Positions 51,513 through 60,732 of a stretch of 64,000 nucleotides of DNA are shown piece after piece (position 1 is the stretch's first letter; every line of letters starts with the position of its first letter). The notes under the pieces are model-generated. The model was given only the letters and a program-made list of their open reading frames with translations, was not told the origin of the DNA and did not search any database. Origin of the DNA: Opitutales bacterium (GTDB taxonomy: Bacteria > Verrucomicrobiota > Verrucomicrobiia > Opitutales > UBA953); the NCBI GenBank assembly GCA_017531845.1, contig JAFXKI010000007.1, forward strand, positions 124,001 to 188,000, written 5' to 3'. Both the position numbers and the translations under genes were made by a program.

Positions 51513-52226
51513 TTGGTCGTGAATCCGGAAAACTATTTACTGATTGATGCCTCCTCGCCTCTTTCCGTTGCCGCCGGAATTTTGGGTGAGCGCGGACAAT
51601 CGTGGACGTGTTTTTTTGAAGAAAAATCCGCCGCACTGGAAGGTATTTTTTCGGCAACGCAAAAAATAAATCAATGCGTTCCCGCGAAATCACAAATCGG
51701 CTTTCTTTTCTGTGAAGGTCCCGGCTCGATTCTCGGTATTCGCATTGCCGCCGCCGCCGTTCGCGCGCGTCTTGCCCTCGCCGCCAATGCCGAAAACCCG
51801 CCTCGCGTCTTCGCCTACCGTAGTTTGCACCTTGCCGCGCATCTGATTCTGCGTGCGTTCCCGCAGGAAAAAAATTTCATCCTCGTTGCCGAATCCCGCA
51901 TGAATACCTGGAATATTCTGCGTGTTTGCGACGGCGTCCCCGAAGAAAATTTTTCCGAAATCAAAACAGCGGAAACAGAAAAACTCTCCATCGAAAAAAT
52001 TTTCATTCTTCCGCATCGCCGCAAACTTCCTCCCGCACTTGCAGACGCAACGCTCTGCCCGGTTTTTGAGCTTTTAAAAAATGACCCGCGCGTTTTCGCC
52101 GACGTTCCCGCACTTCTTCGCGATTGCGGGAACGCGCCGGACGCCGTCAACACTTCCGACATCAATTCCTACGCGCGTTGGACGCCGGAACGCCACCGCG
52201 CCGAAACACCTGCCGAAAAACAATGA
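51513..52226 (+). CDS. tsaB: TsaB-like t6A-modification protein
   Basis: The protein has about 235 residues. The N-terminal YLLIDASSPLSVAAGIL and the loop FCEGPGSILGIRIAAAAVRA match the actin-like TsaB family (the usual loop is GPGSFTGLRIG). TsaB supports TsaD in threonylcarbamoyl-A37 synthesis on tRNA. The start is uncertain: TTG at 51513 or GTG at 51519, with no ATG. Its stop overlaps the alr start (ATGA), so the two are coupled. The C-terminal half is divergent. Confidence 0.78.
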   Translation: MVVNPENYLLIDASSPLSVAAGILGERGQSWTCFFEEKSAALEGIFSATQKINQCVPAKSQIGFLFCEGPGSILGIRIAAAAVRARLALAANAENPPRVFAYRSLHLAAHLILRAFPQEKNFILVAESRMNTWNILRVCDGVPEENFSEIKTAETEKLSIEKIFILPHRRKLPPALADATLCPVFELLKNDPRVFADVPALLRDCGNAPDAVNTSDINSYARWTPERHRAETPAEKQ

Positions 52227-53371
52227 TTTCGCCCTGCGCAGCTCCGCTTCCGCGAGCGTGGGCGGAAATTAATTTGCCCGCCTTCGAACGCAATATCGGA
52301 AAAATCAAGGCAACGCTCCCGCCGCACATTCGCTATATTTCCGTAGTCAAGGCGGACGCCTACGGGCACGGTGTAGCGCATATTGTAGAGCGGCTTTTAC
52401 AATGCGGGATTGACCATTTTGCCGTCGCCAACGCCCGCGAAGGAGCAGATGTCCGCTACATCGCACCGATGGCGGAAATCGCAATTCTCGGTCCAACTTT
52501 GCCGGAAGAAATTCCGCAAGCTCTTGCAGACCGCCTCACCGTCGCCGTTTCCGACGAGCACGAAATCCGCGCCCTTGCGGATTTTTCCCGCAGGCAAAAT
52601 TGCCGCGCCCGCATCAACCTCGCAATCGACACCGGCATGGGACGCATGGGCGTTTGGCACGAAAATGCGGAAAAAATTTTCTCCGTGCTCGCGGAGGCTC
52701 CGGAGCTGGATTGGCGCGGTGTTTTCACGCATTTTTCGAGTGCCGATTCTTCGCGCGAATATACGGAGCTTCAGCGTTCCCGCTTTCTTGCCGCCGTGGA
52801 AAAAATTCCGCCTGAGCTGCGGGAACGCCTTACGATCCACGCCGATAATTCCGCCGGGCTTGAAACATTTTCGCGGGAACGCCCGTTCAACGCCGTGCGC
52901 GTCGGCATTCTTCAATACGGCTGGCAACCTGCGCCGGGAACGCTTTTTGAAAAAATTTCCCCGGAGCCCGTGCTTTCTTTCAAAACCCGAGTCGGGCTTA
53001 TAAAAAATCTCCCCGCGGGAACGCCGGTAAGCTACAACCGCACGTTTACGCTGGAAAAAAAATCCAAAATCGCCGTGCTCACCGCCGGCTACGGAGACGG
53101 CATTCCCACTGCCGCCAGCAACCGCGCTGAAGTGCTCATCGGCGGGCGGCGCGTTCCCGTCATCGGGCGCGTAACAATGGACCAAACGCTTGTTGATGCG
53201 TCCGCGCTCCCGGAAATTTCCGTCGGCGATGCGGCAACGATTATCGGAGAATCCGGGAGTTCGTGCATTTCCATCGAGGAATTTTGCTCGCGCGGCGACA
53301 GCATTCCTTGGGAGGCACTTGTTTCCATCACAAAGCGCGTTCCGCGTATTTACTGCGGCTTGCGCAGATAG
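52223..53371 (+). CDS. alr: Alanine racemase
   Basis: A 382-residue fold-type III PLP enzyme. PLP lysine lies in YISVVKADAYGHGVAHIVE near residue 45, and IDTGMGRMGVW and THFSSADSS follow. The C-terminal domain has TAGYGDGIPTAASNRAEVLIGG and RVTMDQTLVD with the second-site tyrosine nearby (VSYNRTF). It makes D-alanine for peptidoglycan. The ATG at 52223 overlaps the tsaB stop; the longer frame from 52124 is not needed. Confidence 0.94.
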   Translation: MISPCAAPLPRAWAEINLPAFERNIGKIKATLPPHIRYISVVKADAYGHGVAHIVERLLQCGIDHFAVANAREGADVRYIAPMAEIAILGPTLPEEIPQALADRLTVAVSDEHEIRALADFSRRQNCRARINLAIDTGMGRMGVWHENAEKIFSVLAEAPELDWRGVFTHFSSADSSREYTELQRSRFLAAVEKIPPELRERLTIHADNSAGLETFSRERPFNAVRVGILQYGWQPAPGTLFEKISPEPVLSFKTRVGLIKNLPAGTPVSYNRTFTLEKKSKIAVLTAGYGDGIPTAASNRAEVLIGGRRVPVIGRVTMDQTLVDASALPEISVGDAATIIGESGSSCISIEEFCSRGDSIPWEALVSITKRVPRIYCGLRR

Positions 53372-53541
53372 AAATTTACCGAAGTTGCACTTCGGAAAAA
53401 GTTTAAAGCTAAAGAGCTTAAAAAGTTTAGTTGTTTCGCAAGCGAAACAGGAAAAGAGCCTTTTTTTATTAATCTCATAAAAGTAAAACTCTCGTCGAAG
53501 CCGACTAAACTTTTAAGCTCTTAAGATTTTCAACAAGCGAA
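53371..53541 (+). repeat. Structured intergenic repeat, copy C
   Basis: It shares the core with copies A and B: GTTTCGCAAGCGAAACAGGA, CCTTTTTTTATT, ATAAAAGTAAAACTCTCG, GAAGCCGACTAAAC, and pairing arms GAGCTTAAAAAGTTTAG/CTAAACTTTTAAGCTC. The leading hairpin (CCGAAGTTGCACTTCGG) has a different sequence but the same position. It fills most of the 249-bp gap between alr and the pseudouridine synthase gene. Confidence 0.85.
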
Positions 53542-53620
53542 CCATCAGGGGAAAACGTCGAATTCGTGTTTGCCCGCGGGAACGTTCGCTTTTAGGATTT
53601 TCGAAACTTTTTGATTTCTT

Positions 53621-54703
53621 ATGGACGCACCGAAAGAACGTATTCGACTGCAAAAATATTTATCACAAGCGGAAGTCTGCTCCCGCCGCGCGGCGGAAAC
53701 GCTCATCGCCAACGGCGAAATTACCGTGAACGGCGAAATCGCCGAGCTCGGGCAAACCGTCGTTCCCGGCGAAGACGACGTGCGCCTCAACGGCAAAAAA
53801 ATCGTCCTCGAAACACGTTCCCGCATCGTTTTGATGATGAACAAACCTCGCGGATACGTGTGCACCAACCTCGACCCGCACAACGCGCAAACCGTATTCC
53901 AACTGATTCCGCCGGAATACGCGGCGCACAAACTCTTCTGCGTCGGGCGCCTCGACAAAGACAGCGAAGGACTTCTTCTCATCACCAACGACGGAGAGCT
54001 CGCCAACAACATCATCCACCCGTCGAGCAACATTTTGAAACGCTACGAGGTTACGCTCAACCGCGACTTCGATCCCGCGCTCACTCCGCGCCTGCTCAAA
54101 GGTGTTAAAATCAAAAACGAAAAAGACGAAGACGAATTTTTACAGTTCGCCAACGTCATTCGTTTTCCCGATTCGCGCAAACTTGAAATTCACCTCAAGC
54201 AGGGACGCAAACGCGAAATTCGCCGTCTGTTCGAAGTTTTCGGATTTTTCGTCAAAACGCTTGTGCGATTCCAAATCGGCGGGCTCATTTTGAAAAAAAT
54301 GCCGGCGGGCGATTGCCGCAAACTTTCGCAAAAAGAAATCGATTCCATTTTCGCCAAAGGCGGGAACGCTTCGCCCAAGCACAGCGGCTTGAAAAAACCG
54401 AACCGCGCCGCCCTACGCGGAGAGAAAGCCACGGAACGCAAAACCTCCACACACAAGAAAATTTCCACGCGCACCGCTCTGCGGGAACGCGACGCACAAA
54501 AGCTACGGGAACGCGCAAAATCACAAGCACAAAAACGCTCTCGCCCGAAACCCGCAGAAGAACCCGAAATCGAATTTTCCGAAAATTCCTTTGCGAAAAA
54601 ACGCCCGGAAATCTCCCGAGAAAATGTTTGGCAACGGGGAATTCGTCCGCATCACAAAAACGCACGCACCCGCAACTACGCTTCTCGCAAAAAGCGCGGG
54701 TGA
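53621..54703 (+). CDS. RsuA/RluB-family rRNA pseudouridine synthase
   Basis: The protein has 360 residues. The N-terminal S4 domain (RLQKYLSQAEVCSRRAAETLIANGEITVNG) is followed by the catalytic domain with GRLDKDSEGLLLITNDGELAN, which includes the catalytic Asp. LKQGRKREIRRLFEVFGFFV then follows. A basic, low-complexity C-terminal tail of about 100 residues (Arg/Lys/Glu-rich) is added, as in RluB. The target is probably 23S rRNA (RluB-like), but RsuA and RluF share the motifs. Confidence 0.88.
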   Translation: MDAPKERIRLQKYLSQAEVCSRRAAETLIANGEITVNGEIAELGQTVVPGEDDVRLNGKKIVLETRSRIVLMMNKPRGYVCTNLDPHNAQTVFQLIPPEYAAHKLFCVGRLDKDSEGLLLITNDGELANNIIHPSSNILKRYEVTLNRDFDPALTPRLLKGVKIKNEKDEDEFLQFANVIRFPDSRKLEIHLKQGRKREIRRLFEVFGFFVKTLVRFQIGGLILKKMPAGDCRKLSQKEIDSIFAKGGNASPKHSGLKKPNRAALRGEKATERKTSTHKKISTRTALRERDAQKLRERAKSQAQKRSRPKPAEEPEIEFSENSFAKKRPEISRENVWQRGIRPHHKNARTRNYASRKKRG

Positions 54704-54792
54704 GAATTAAAAATTAAGAATCAGATATTAAAAGGGAAAACTCCCTCATTCCTGATTCCTCATTTCTAATTTTCAATTTCTCGTCTTTCCAA

Positions 54793-57615
54793 ATGCTTTC
54801 CCCGGGAACAATTCACGTCAAAGGCGCGCGGGAACACAATCTGAAGAACATCGAGCTTCGGATCCCGCGCGGAAAGCTCGTCGTAATTACCGGCGTTTCC
54901 GGATCCGGGAAATCCTCGCTCGCGTTCGACACAATTTACGCCGAGGGCGCACGCCAATATTTGGAAAGCCTTTCGGCAAAAATGCGCGCGAATCTGGAGC
55001 AAATTCCGCGCCCGGACGTCGATTTCATCCACGGGCTTTCGCCCGTCATCGCCATCGAACAACGCAGCTCCTCCAACAACAACCCGCGAGCCACCGTCGC
55101 CACCGCCACCGAAATCGCCGACTACGCCCGCCTGCTCTGGTCCGTCGCGGGAACGCAATTTTGCCCGGACGACGGCGGCGAAATCACGCGCCGCACGCTC
55201 GACGATTGCCTCGGACAACTCTGCGCCCTGCCTGCGGGAACGAAACTCATCCTCGGCGCTCCCTACACGCAAATTAAACGAAAACTACTCGACGACGAGC
55301 TCGAAAACCTCCGCCGGCGCGGTTTCCAGCGCATTCGCATCGACGGCGAAATTTTCGACCTCGACGACGAATTGCCCAAGTTTGAAAAAAAAGGAGTCCT
55401 CGCACTCGATCTCATCGTCGACCGCCTCGTCGTTTCCGCCGACGCGCGTTCCCGCCTCGCCGACTCGCTCGAACTCGCCTTTCGCGAAGGCAAAAACCGC
55501 GCCTTCGCCCTGCTTCCCGCAGAAGAAAAGGAAATTCCCCTTCGCCTCGATTTTTCCTGCACAATCTGCGGAAAAACCTACGAGGCGCTCTCGTCGAAAA
55601 ATTTTTCCGAAAGCCACCCCGACGGCGCGTGCCCCGCGTGCGGCGGGCTCGGCGAAACACCGCAATTTTTACCCGAACTCATCGTTCCCGACCCGAAAAA
55701 ATCGCTCAAAGACGGCGCGATCAAGCCTTGGCGCTACGGCTCGAAAAAAATGATTACCCAGCGCAACGCGTGGCTGCGCCAGCTCGCCGAGCAAGTGCCG
55801 TTTTCACTGAAAGAACCTTGGGAAAAACTCGACGCGGGAACGCAAGAACTCATCCTTTTCGGGAGCGGAGAAAAAGAATTCCTGTTGAAAAACGGACGCC
55901 GCAAGCCCGCGCCGCGCCCCTTCGAAGGCGTGCTCGCCGACTTGAAAAAAACGGCAACCTCGACATCGAGCCTGCTTCTGCGCACGCGTTTACTCGCGTT
56001 TCAGCATTCCGCGCCCTGCGCTGCGTGCGGCGGATTGCGCCTGAATCCGCGCGCACTCGCCGTGAAACTCGGCGGAAAATCCGTCGGCGATTTTTTCGCA
56101 ATGAGCGTTCCCGCCGCACTTGATTTTGTCAAAAATCTGAAAAGCGTTCCCGCGGTTGCGCCCGTGGAAGACGCGCGCGCCGGCTTGGAAAAACGTCTCC
56201 GATTTTTGGATACAACCGGGCTTTCTTACCTGACGCTGAATCGCGCCTACTCGACGCTTTCCGGCGGCGAAGTTCAGCGCGTGCGCCTTGCCGCGCAACT
56301 CGGCTTGGGCCTCGTCGGCGTAACTTATATTTTGGACGAACCGAGCATCGGCTTGCACCCGGCGGACCACGCGCGGCTGATTGCGCAGATGAAAGATTTG
56401 CGCGAACGCGGGAACAGCGTTCTCGTTGTCGAACACGACCGAGACACGATTTTGGCGGCGGATCACGTCGTCGAAATCGGTCCCGGCGCGGGAACGCAAG
56501 GTGGCGCGCTCGTCTTTTCGGGAACGCTCCCCGAATGCCTTGCCGAAGGGAAATCACGCACGGCGCAATTTCTGAATACTTCGTCGGACGCGCGTTCCCG
56601 CGAGCTCACCGAAGTTTTTCCGCGCGTTCCCGCGAAGCGATTTTTTACCGTGCGCGGTGCGGCGGAAAATAATTTGAAAAACATCGATGTCGCGTTCCCG
56701 TGCGGAGCGCTGACCGTTGTCTGCGGCGTTTCCGGCTCGGGCAAATCCACGCTCGTCAACGGCATTCTCGGCAACGCCGCCGCGCGCAAAATCAACCGCG
56801 CCAAGTGCATTCCCGGCAAACATGCAGGTATCGATGGACTGGAAAACTTTGAAGGTTTCGTCCGCATCGACCAAACCCCGATCGGGCGTTCTCCACGCTC
56901 GAATCCGGCGACCTTTACGGGCATTTTCGATTTGTTGAGAAAACTTTACGCCGCCACGCCGCTCGCCAAAATGCGCGGCTACGACGCGGGAAGATTTTCG
57001 TTTAACAAACGCGGCGGACGCTGCGAAAAATGCCAGGGCGAAGGGCAAATCGCGCTCGACATGCAATTCCTCGGCGAAACCTGGGTTGAGTGTCCGAGTT
57101 GCCGCGGCGCGCGCTACAACCGCGAAACACTCGAAGTGCTTTTCAAAGGGCTAAACATCGCGGAAGTGCTCGATATGACCGTCGCCGACGCGTGCACGTT
57201 TTTCCGTGCTCAACCGAGTATCCGAAATTTACTTACAACGCTCGACGAAGTCGGGCTGGGCTATCTGAAACTCGGACAACCCGCACCGACCCTTTCCGGC
57301 GGCGAAGCGCAACGCCTCAAACTCGCGCTCGAGCTTTCCAAGCGCAAGCGGGAACGCACACTTTACCTGCTCGACGAACCGACTACGGGCCTGCATTGGG
57401 ACGACATCCGCCTGCTCATGAATTTACTTTTTAAACTGCGCGATGCCGGGCACACGCTCATCGTTATCGAACACAACAGCGACGTCGTACGCTGCGCGGA
57501 TTGGATCGTCGAGCTCGGTCCCTGCGGCGGGAATGCCGGCGGCGAGCTCATCTTCTCCGGCACGCCGGAGGAACTTCGCTCCCGCGCCTCCACCCCCACC
57601 GCCAAGTTTTTGTAA
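54793..57615 (+). CDS. uvrA: Excinuclease ABC subunit A
   Basis: A 940-residue damage-recognition ATPase of nucleotide-excision repair. It has two ABC modules: [20 protein letters not shown] with [15 protein letters not shown], and [15 protein letters not shown] with [16 protein letters not shown]. Zinc motifs CTICGKTYE...CPACGG and [29 protein letters not shown] are intact. It is preceded by an A/T-rich spacer similar to that before fhs. Its 3' end is overlapped on the other strand by the truncated partner of a Panacea antitoxin. Confidence 0.97.
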   Translation: MLSPGTIHVKGAREHNLKNIELRIPRGKLVVITGVSGSGKSSLAFDTIYAEGARQYLESLSAKMRANLEQIPRPDVDFIHGLSPVIAIEQRSSSNNNPRATVATATEIADYARLLWSVAGTQFCPDDGGEITRRTLDDCLGQLCALPAGTKLILGAPYTQIKRKLLDDELENLRRRGFQRIRIDGEIFDLDDELPKFEKKGVLALDLIVDRLVVSADARSRLADSLELAFREGKNRAFALLPAEEKEIPLRLDFSCTICGKTYEALSSKNFSESHPDGACPACGGLGETPQFLPELIVPDPKKSLKDGAIKPWRYGSKKMITQRNAWLRQLAEQVPFSLKEPWEKLDAGTQELILFGSGEKEFLLKNGRRKPAPRPFEGVLADLKKTATSTSSLLLRTRLLAFQHSAPCAACGGLRLNPRALAVKLGGKSVGDFFAMSVPAALDFVKNLKSVPAVAPVEDARAGLEKRLRFLDTTGLSYLTLNRAYSTLSGGEVQRVRLAAQLGLGLVGVTYILDEPSIGLHPADHARLIAQMKDLRERGNSVLVVEHDRDTILAADHVVEIGPGAGTQGGALVFSGTLPECLAEGKSRTAQFLNTSSDARSRELTEVFPRVPAKRFFTVRGAAENNLKNIDVAFPCGALTVVCGVSGSGKSTLVNGILGNAAARKINRAKCIPGKHAGIDGLENFEGFVRIDQTPIGRSPRSNPATFTGIFDLLRKLYAATPLAKMRGYDAGRFSFNKRGGRCEKCQGEGQIALDMQFLGETWVECPSCRGARYNRETLEVLFKGLNIAEVLDMTVADACTFFRAQPSIRNLLTTLDEVGLGYLKLGQPAPTLSGGEAQRLKLALELSKRKRERTLYLLDEPTTGLHWDDIRLLMNLLFKLRDAGHTLIVIEHNSDVVRCADWIVELGPCGGNAGGELIFSGTPEELRSRASTPTAKFL

Positions 57616-57757
57616 AAACCGCTTCTCCCGAAGAATTACTACGGGTAAAATCCTTACTTCTTTTTTTTCGGCGGGGGACGGCGAATTCGTAGAGGGCGAA
57701 GAGGAATTCCGGCGTTTCGCGGTATTCCAAGTGTTTTTGCACGTCGTTATTCGTCAT
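57548..57757 (-). pseudogene. Truncated partner gene of the Panacea antitoxin
   Basis: The frame starts ATGACGAATAA, overlapping the antitoxin's last codons, the usual coupling in a two-gene toxin-antitoxin operon. The first ~30 residues (MTNNDVQKHLEYRETPEFLFALYEF) look like a real protein start. The remainder is basic and low quality and runs antisense into uvrA, so the original gene appears deleted. I cannot name the toxin family. Confidence 0.45.
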
Positions 57758-58220
57758 CGGCGTATTGACGGACCGAGGTTTCCGGTGTGCGGTAGAAAAC
57801 GCTTTCGTAGTCTATCGGCTCGCGGTTTTCCGCCACAATCCACGGCACGTCCTTGTGCGAATAATCCGAGATTTCCTTTGCGTTCATTCCCGCGTATTTG
57901 CGGAGACAATCCTCGATGTGGGCGAGTTCCCGCGCCGAGAATTTACTCAAATCCGCGTCGCGGTGCGGCAGATATTTCGTTTGTTCCTTGGTAAAATATT
58001 TGTCTTTCACGACGGAAAGCTCGTTCCCGCATTCCATCTCCTGCGTAATTTTTGCGAAATCCACCGGCGTCGGCCCGAATGTATTTTTGATGCATTTCGC
58101 GCCGATGAGTTGCTCTTCGAATTTTTCGTAGTAATCGAAATCGATAAAGTAGAGCAATTTATAAAGCACGGTCTGAGCGACGTTCGGACGCGCGCCCACC
58201 CGCCCGAGGATGTAGAGCAA
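57747..58220 (-). CDS. Panacea-domain (SocA/DUF4065-like) antitoxin-type protein
   Basis: The protein has 157 residues. LYKLLYFIDFDYYEKFEEQLIG and CIKNTFGPTPVDFAKITQEM match the Panacea domain, a versatile antitoxin module that can neutralise many toxin families. The only available start is a TTG at 58220; a stop codon lies 7 codons upstream, and no ATG precedes the domain. A one-base shift just upstream (in AAATTTAAAGAGG) would join it to another open frame, so the N terminus may be frameshifted. With its partner truncated, the system may be defunct. Confidence 0.75.
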   Translation of the reverse strand: MLYILGRVGARPNVAQTVLYKLLYFIDFDYYEKFEEQLIGAKCIKNTFGPTPVDFAKITQEMECGNELSVVKDKYFTKEQTKYLPHRDADLSKFSARELAHIEDCLRKYAGMNAKEISDYSHKDVPWIVAENREPIDYESVFYRTPETSVRQYADDE

Positions 58221-58419
58221 AACCTCTTTAAATTTCTCTCAAGAGATAAAGAAGCCTCGAATAGACACAAATTACCACGAATGATTTCTGCCTTGCCTCA
58301 AACGTCCAGTCCAAGCTTGAAGTTCAGTCCCTCCGAAAATAGTATTCTTCTCAGGTTTCCAACGCCGACGCATCACCTTCCCATCCTGAAAAATGCCGCC
58401 GATTCTACCCAAACAACAA

Positions 58420-60732
58420 ATGAGTGAAGAAGATATAAAGCTTCAATATATCACACCGGCACTCACGGCAAAATGGCCGCGTGAAAAAATCACGATGGAA
58501 ACCAAAATCACAGACGGAAGAATTAATCTCAGCGGAAATATCGTTCGACGCGAAAAACCGAAATTTGCGGATTACGTTCTTTGGCTCAACCCGCAAACAC
58601 CTCTCGCAATCGTTGAGGCAAAAGACAACAAGCACAGCGTCTCCCACGGGCTTCAGCAAGCAATCGAATATGCCCGAAAAATGGACATCCCCTTTGCCTA
58701 CAGTTCCAATGGTGACGGATTTTCCGAGCACGATTTTTTGACAGGGAAAGAACGCAATTTCGGTCTCAACGAATTTCCACCGCCGGAAGAACTCATAGCG
58801 CGCTACAAACAGGGGAAAAACAGCGGAAATGCGTTAACACCGCAGCAGGAAATCGTGAGTGCACAGCCATATTATACCAGCCAAACAACGCACTCGCCGC
58901 GGTACTACCAGCGCAACGCCGTCAACCGCACTTTAGACGCGATTGCACGCGGAAAAAATCGAATTCTGCTCGTCATGGCAACGGGAACGGGCAAAACCTA
59001 TACGGCATTCCAAATCGTTTATCGACTGCTTCAAAGCAACATGAAGCGCAAAGTACTTTACCTTGCGGACAGAAATATTCTCGTCGATCAATCCATTCAG
59101 CAGGATTTTTCCCCGATGGAGAAAATCATTCACAAGGTCAGCGTATCCAAAGACGATCCGCAAACTATCACCTCACACGAGGTTTATTTCTCTTTATATC
59201 AGCAGCTTGTCGGCGACGACGACCAAGAGCATTTCCGCAAGCTCTTTAAACCCGACTTCTTTGACCTTGTCATCGTCGACGAATGCCATCGCGGCTCAGC
59301 AAAAGAAGAAAGCCGCTGGCGAAAAATCCTCGACTATTTCAATTCCGCGACACAAATCGGCATGACGGCTACGCCGAAGGAAACCAAATATATCTCCAAC
59401 CTCAATTACTTTGGTGACCCCGTTTACAGCTACAGTCTGAAAGAAGGCATTGAAGACGGATTTCTCGCGCCGTTCAAAGTCATCAACATAAAGACCAATA
59501 TTGGCGACGGCTGGCGTCCGATCAAGGGGCAACGCGATATTTACGGAAACGAAATCCCGGATCGCATCTACACCAACTACGACTACGATTACAACATCGT
59601 CATCGCAGATCGCACGTTCCAAGTTGCGTCAGAAATCACGCGTTACCTCAAAGCAACCGACCGCATGGCGAAAACGATTGTCTTCTGCGCGAACGAAGAT
59701 GCCGCCGAACGCATGAGACAAGCGCTCGTCAATCTCAACTCTGACATGGTTGCGAAAAATCCGGATTACGTTGTGCGCATCACGGGAAGCGACATTTACG
59801 GAAAAAGCAAGTTGGACTATTTCATATCCGTTTCGAGCCCGTTCCCGGTTATCGCTACGACCTCTAAGCTCCTCTCAACCGGAGCCGATTGTAAGATGAC
59901 AAAACTCATTGTCCTCGACGAAATGATCGGCTCCATGACCGAATTTAAACAAATCATCGGACGCGGGACACGCTTACGCGAAGCCGAGGGAAAGACACAC
60001 TTCACCGTCATGGATTTTCGCGATGTTTCCCGCCTCTTCGCAGATCCGGACTGGGATGGCCCCGTCGAAATCAATCCTGCCTTTGAAAGCGGTTTGGGAA
60101 CGGGGACGAGGACAGGTCCCCAAGGAGTCGGAGAAAAAGAGGAACCCGACGAAATCGGTCCCTTGCCCACACCATTTGTGGATGCCGCCGGTTGCCCCGT
60201 GCGCATTATCGACAAAACCGTCGCCGTTTACGGAAACGACGGAAAACTCATCCGCTACGAAAACATCGTCGAATACACGAAACGTAACCTCCTCGAAGAG
60301 TTTTCGTCCATCGACGAATTTTCCCGACAATGGAACGTAGCCGAAAAGAAAATCGATATCATTCAAAAAATACGCGAACGCGGAATTGATCTTCAGACAC
60401 TCATGCTTGAAGAACACATGGGAGCCTTCGACGAATTCGATTTCATCCGCTACCTCGCGTTCGGAGAAACACCTCGCTCCCGCCAAACCCGCGCAAACAA
60501 CGCCAAGAATCACCCGAACCTCCTTTCCTTTACGGGCACATCGCTCTCCGTTCTCAACGCACTTCTCGAAAAGTACGTCGAGTCCGGCGTCAGCGAAATC
60601 GAAAAAATCGAAGTCCTCCGCTTAAATCCTTTTATTAAATTCGGCAGCCCGGCAAAAATCGTTTCCCTCTTCGGCGGGAAATCCGGTTACCTCAACGCTA
60701 TTAAACAACTCGAAAACTCCATTTACTCATGA
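58420..60732 (+). CDS. hsdR: Type I restriction enzyme R subunit
   Basis: A protein of about 770 residues. The N-terminal nuclease domain contains KPKFADYVLWLNPQTPLAIVEAKDN, with the PD-(D/E)xK-like Asp and ExK. The SF2 motor follows with VMATGTGKTYTAFQIVY (Walker A), IVDECHRGSAKEE (DECH) and QIIGRGTRLRE (motif VI). It cuts and translocates unmodified DNA together with HsdM and HsdS. It is shorter than EcoKI HsdR (~1,170), as in the EcoEI-like group. The ATG at 58420 is preferred to 58393. The stop overlaps the hsdM start (ATGA). Confidence 0.93.
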   Translation: MSEEDIKLQYITPALTAKWPREKITMETKITDGRINLSGNIVRREKPKFADYVLWLNPQTPLAIVEAKDNKHSVSHGLQQAIEYARKMDIPFAYSSNGDGFSEHDFLTGKERNFGLNEFPPPEELIARYKQGKNSGNALTPQQEIVSAQPYYTSQTTHSPRYYQRNAVNRTLDAIARGKNRILLVMATGTGKTYTAFQIVYRLLQSNMKRKVLYLADRNILVDQSIQQDFSPMEKIIHKVSVSKDDPQTITSHEVYFSLYQQLVGDDDQEHFRKLFKPDFFDLVIVDECHRGSAKEESRWRKILDYFNSATQIGMTATPKETKYISNLNYFGDPVYSYSLKEGIEDGFLAPFKVINIKTNIGDGWRPIKGQRDIYGNEIPDRIYTNYDYDYNIVIADRTFQVASEITRYLKATDRMAKTIVFCANEDAAERMRQALVNLNSDMVAKNPDYVVRITGSDIYGKSKLDYFISVSSPFPVIATTSKLLSTGADCKMTKLIVLDEMIGSMTEFKQIIGRGTRLREAEGKTHFTVMDFRDVSRLFADPDWDGPVEINPAFESGLGTGTRTGPQGVGEKEEPDEIGPLPTPFVDAAGCPVRIIDKTVAVYGNDGKLIRYENIVEYTKRNLLEEFSSIDEFSRQWNVAEKKIDIIQKIRERGIDLQTLMLEEHMGAFDEFDFIRYLAFGETPRSRQTRANNAKNHPNLLSFTGTSLSVLNALLEKYVESGVSEIEKIEVLRLNPFIKFGSPAKIVSLFGGKSGYLNAIKQLENSIYS

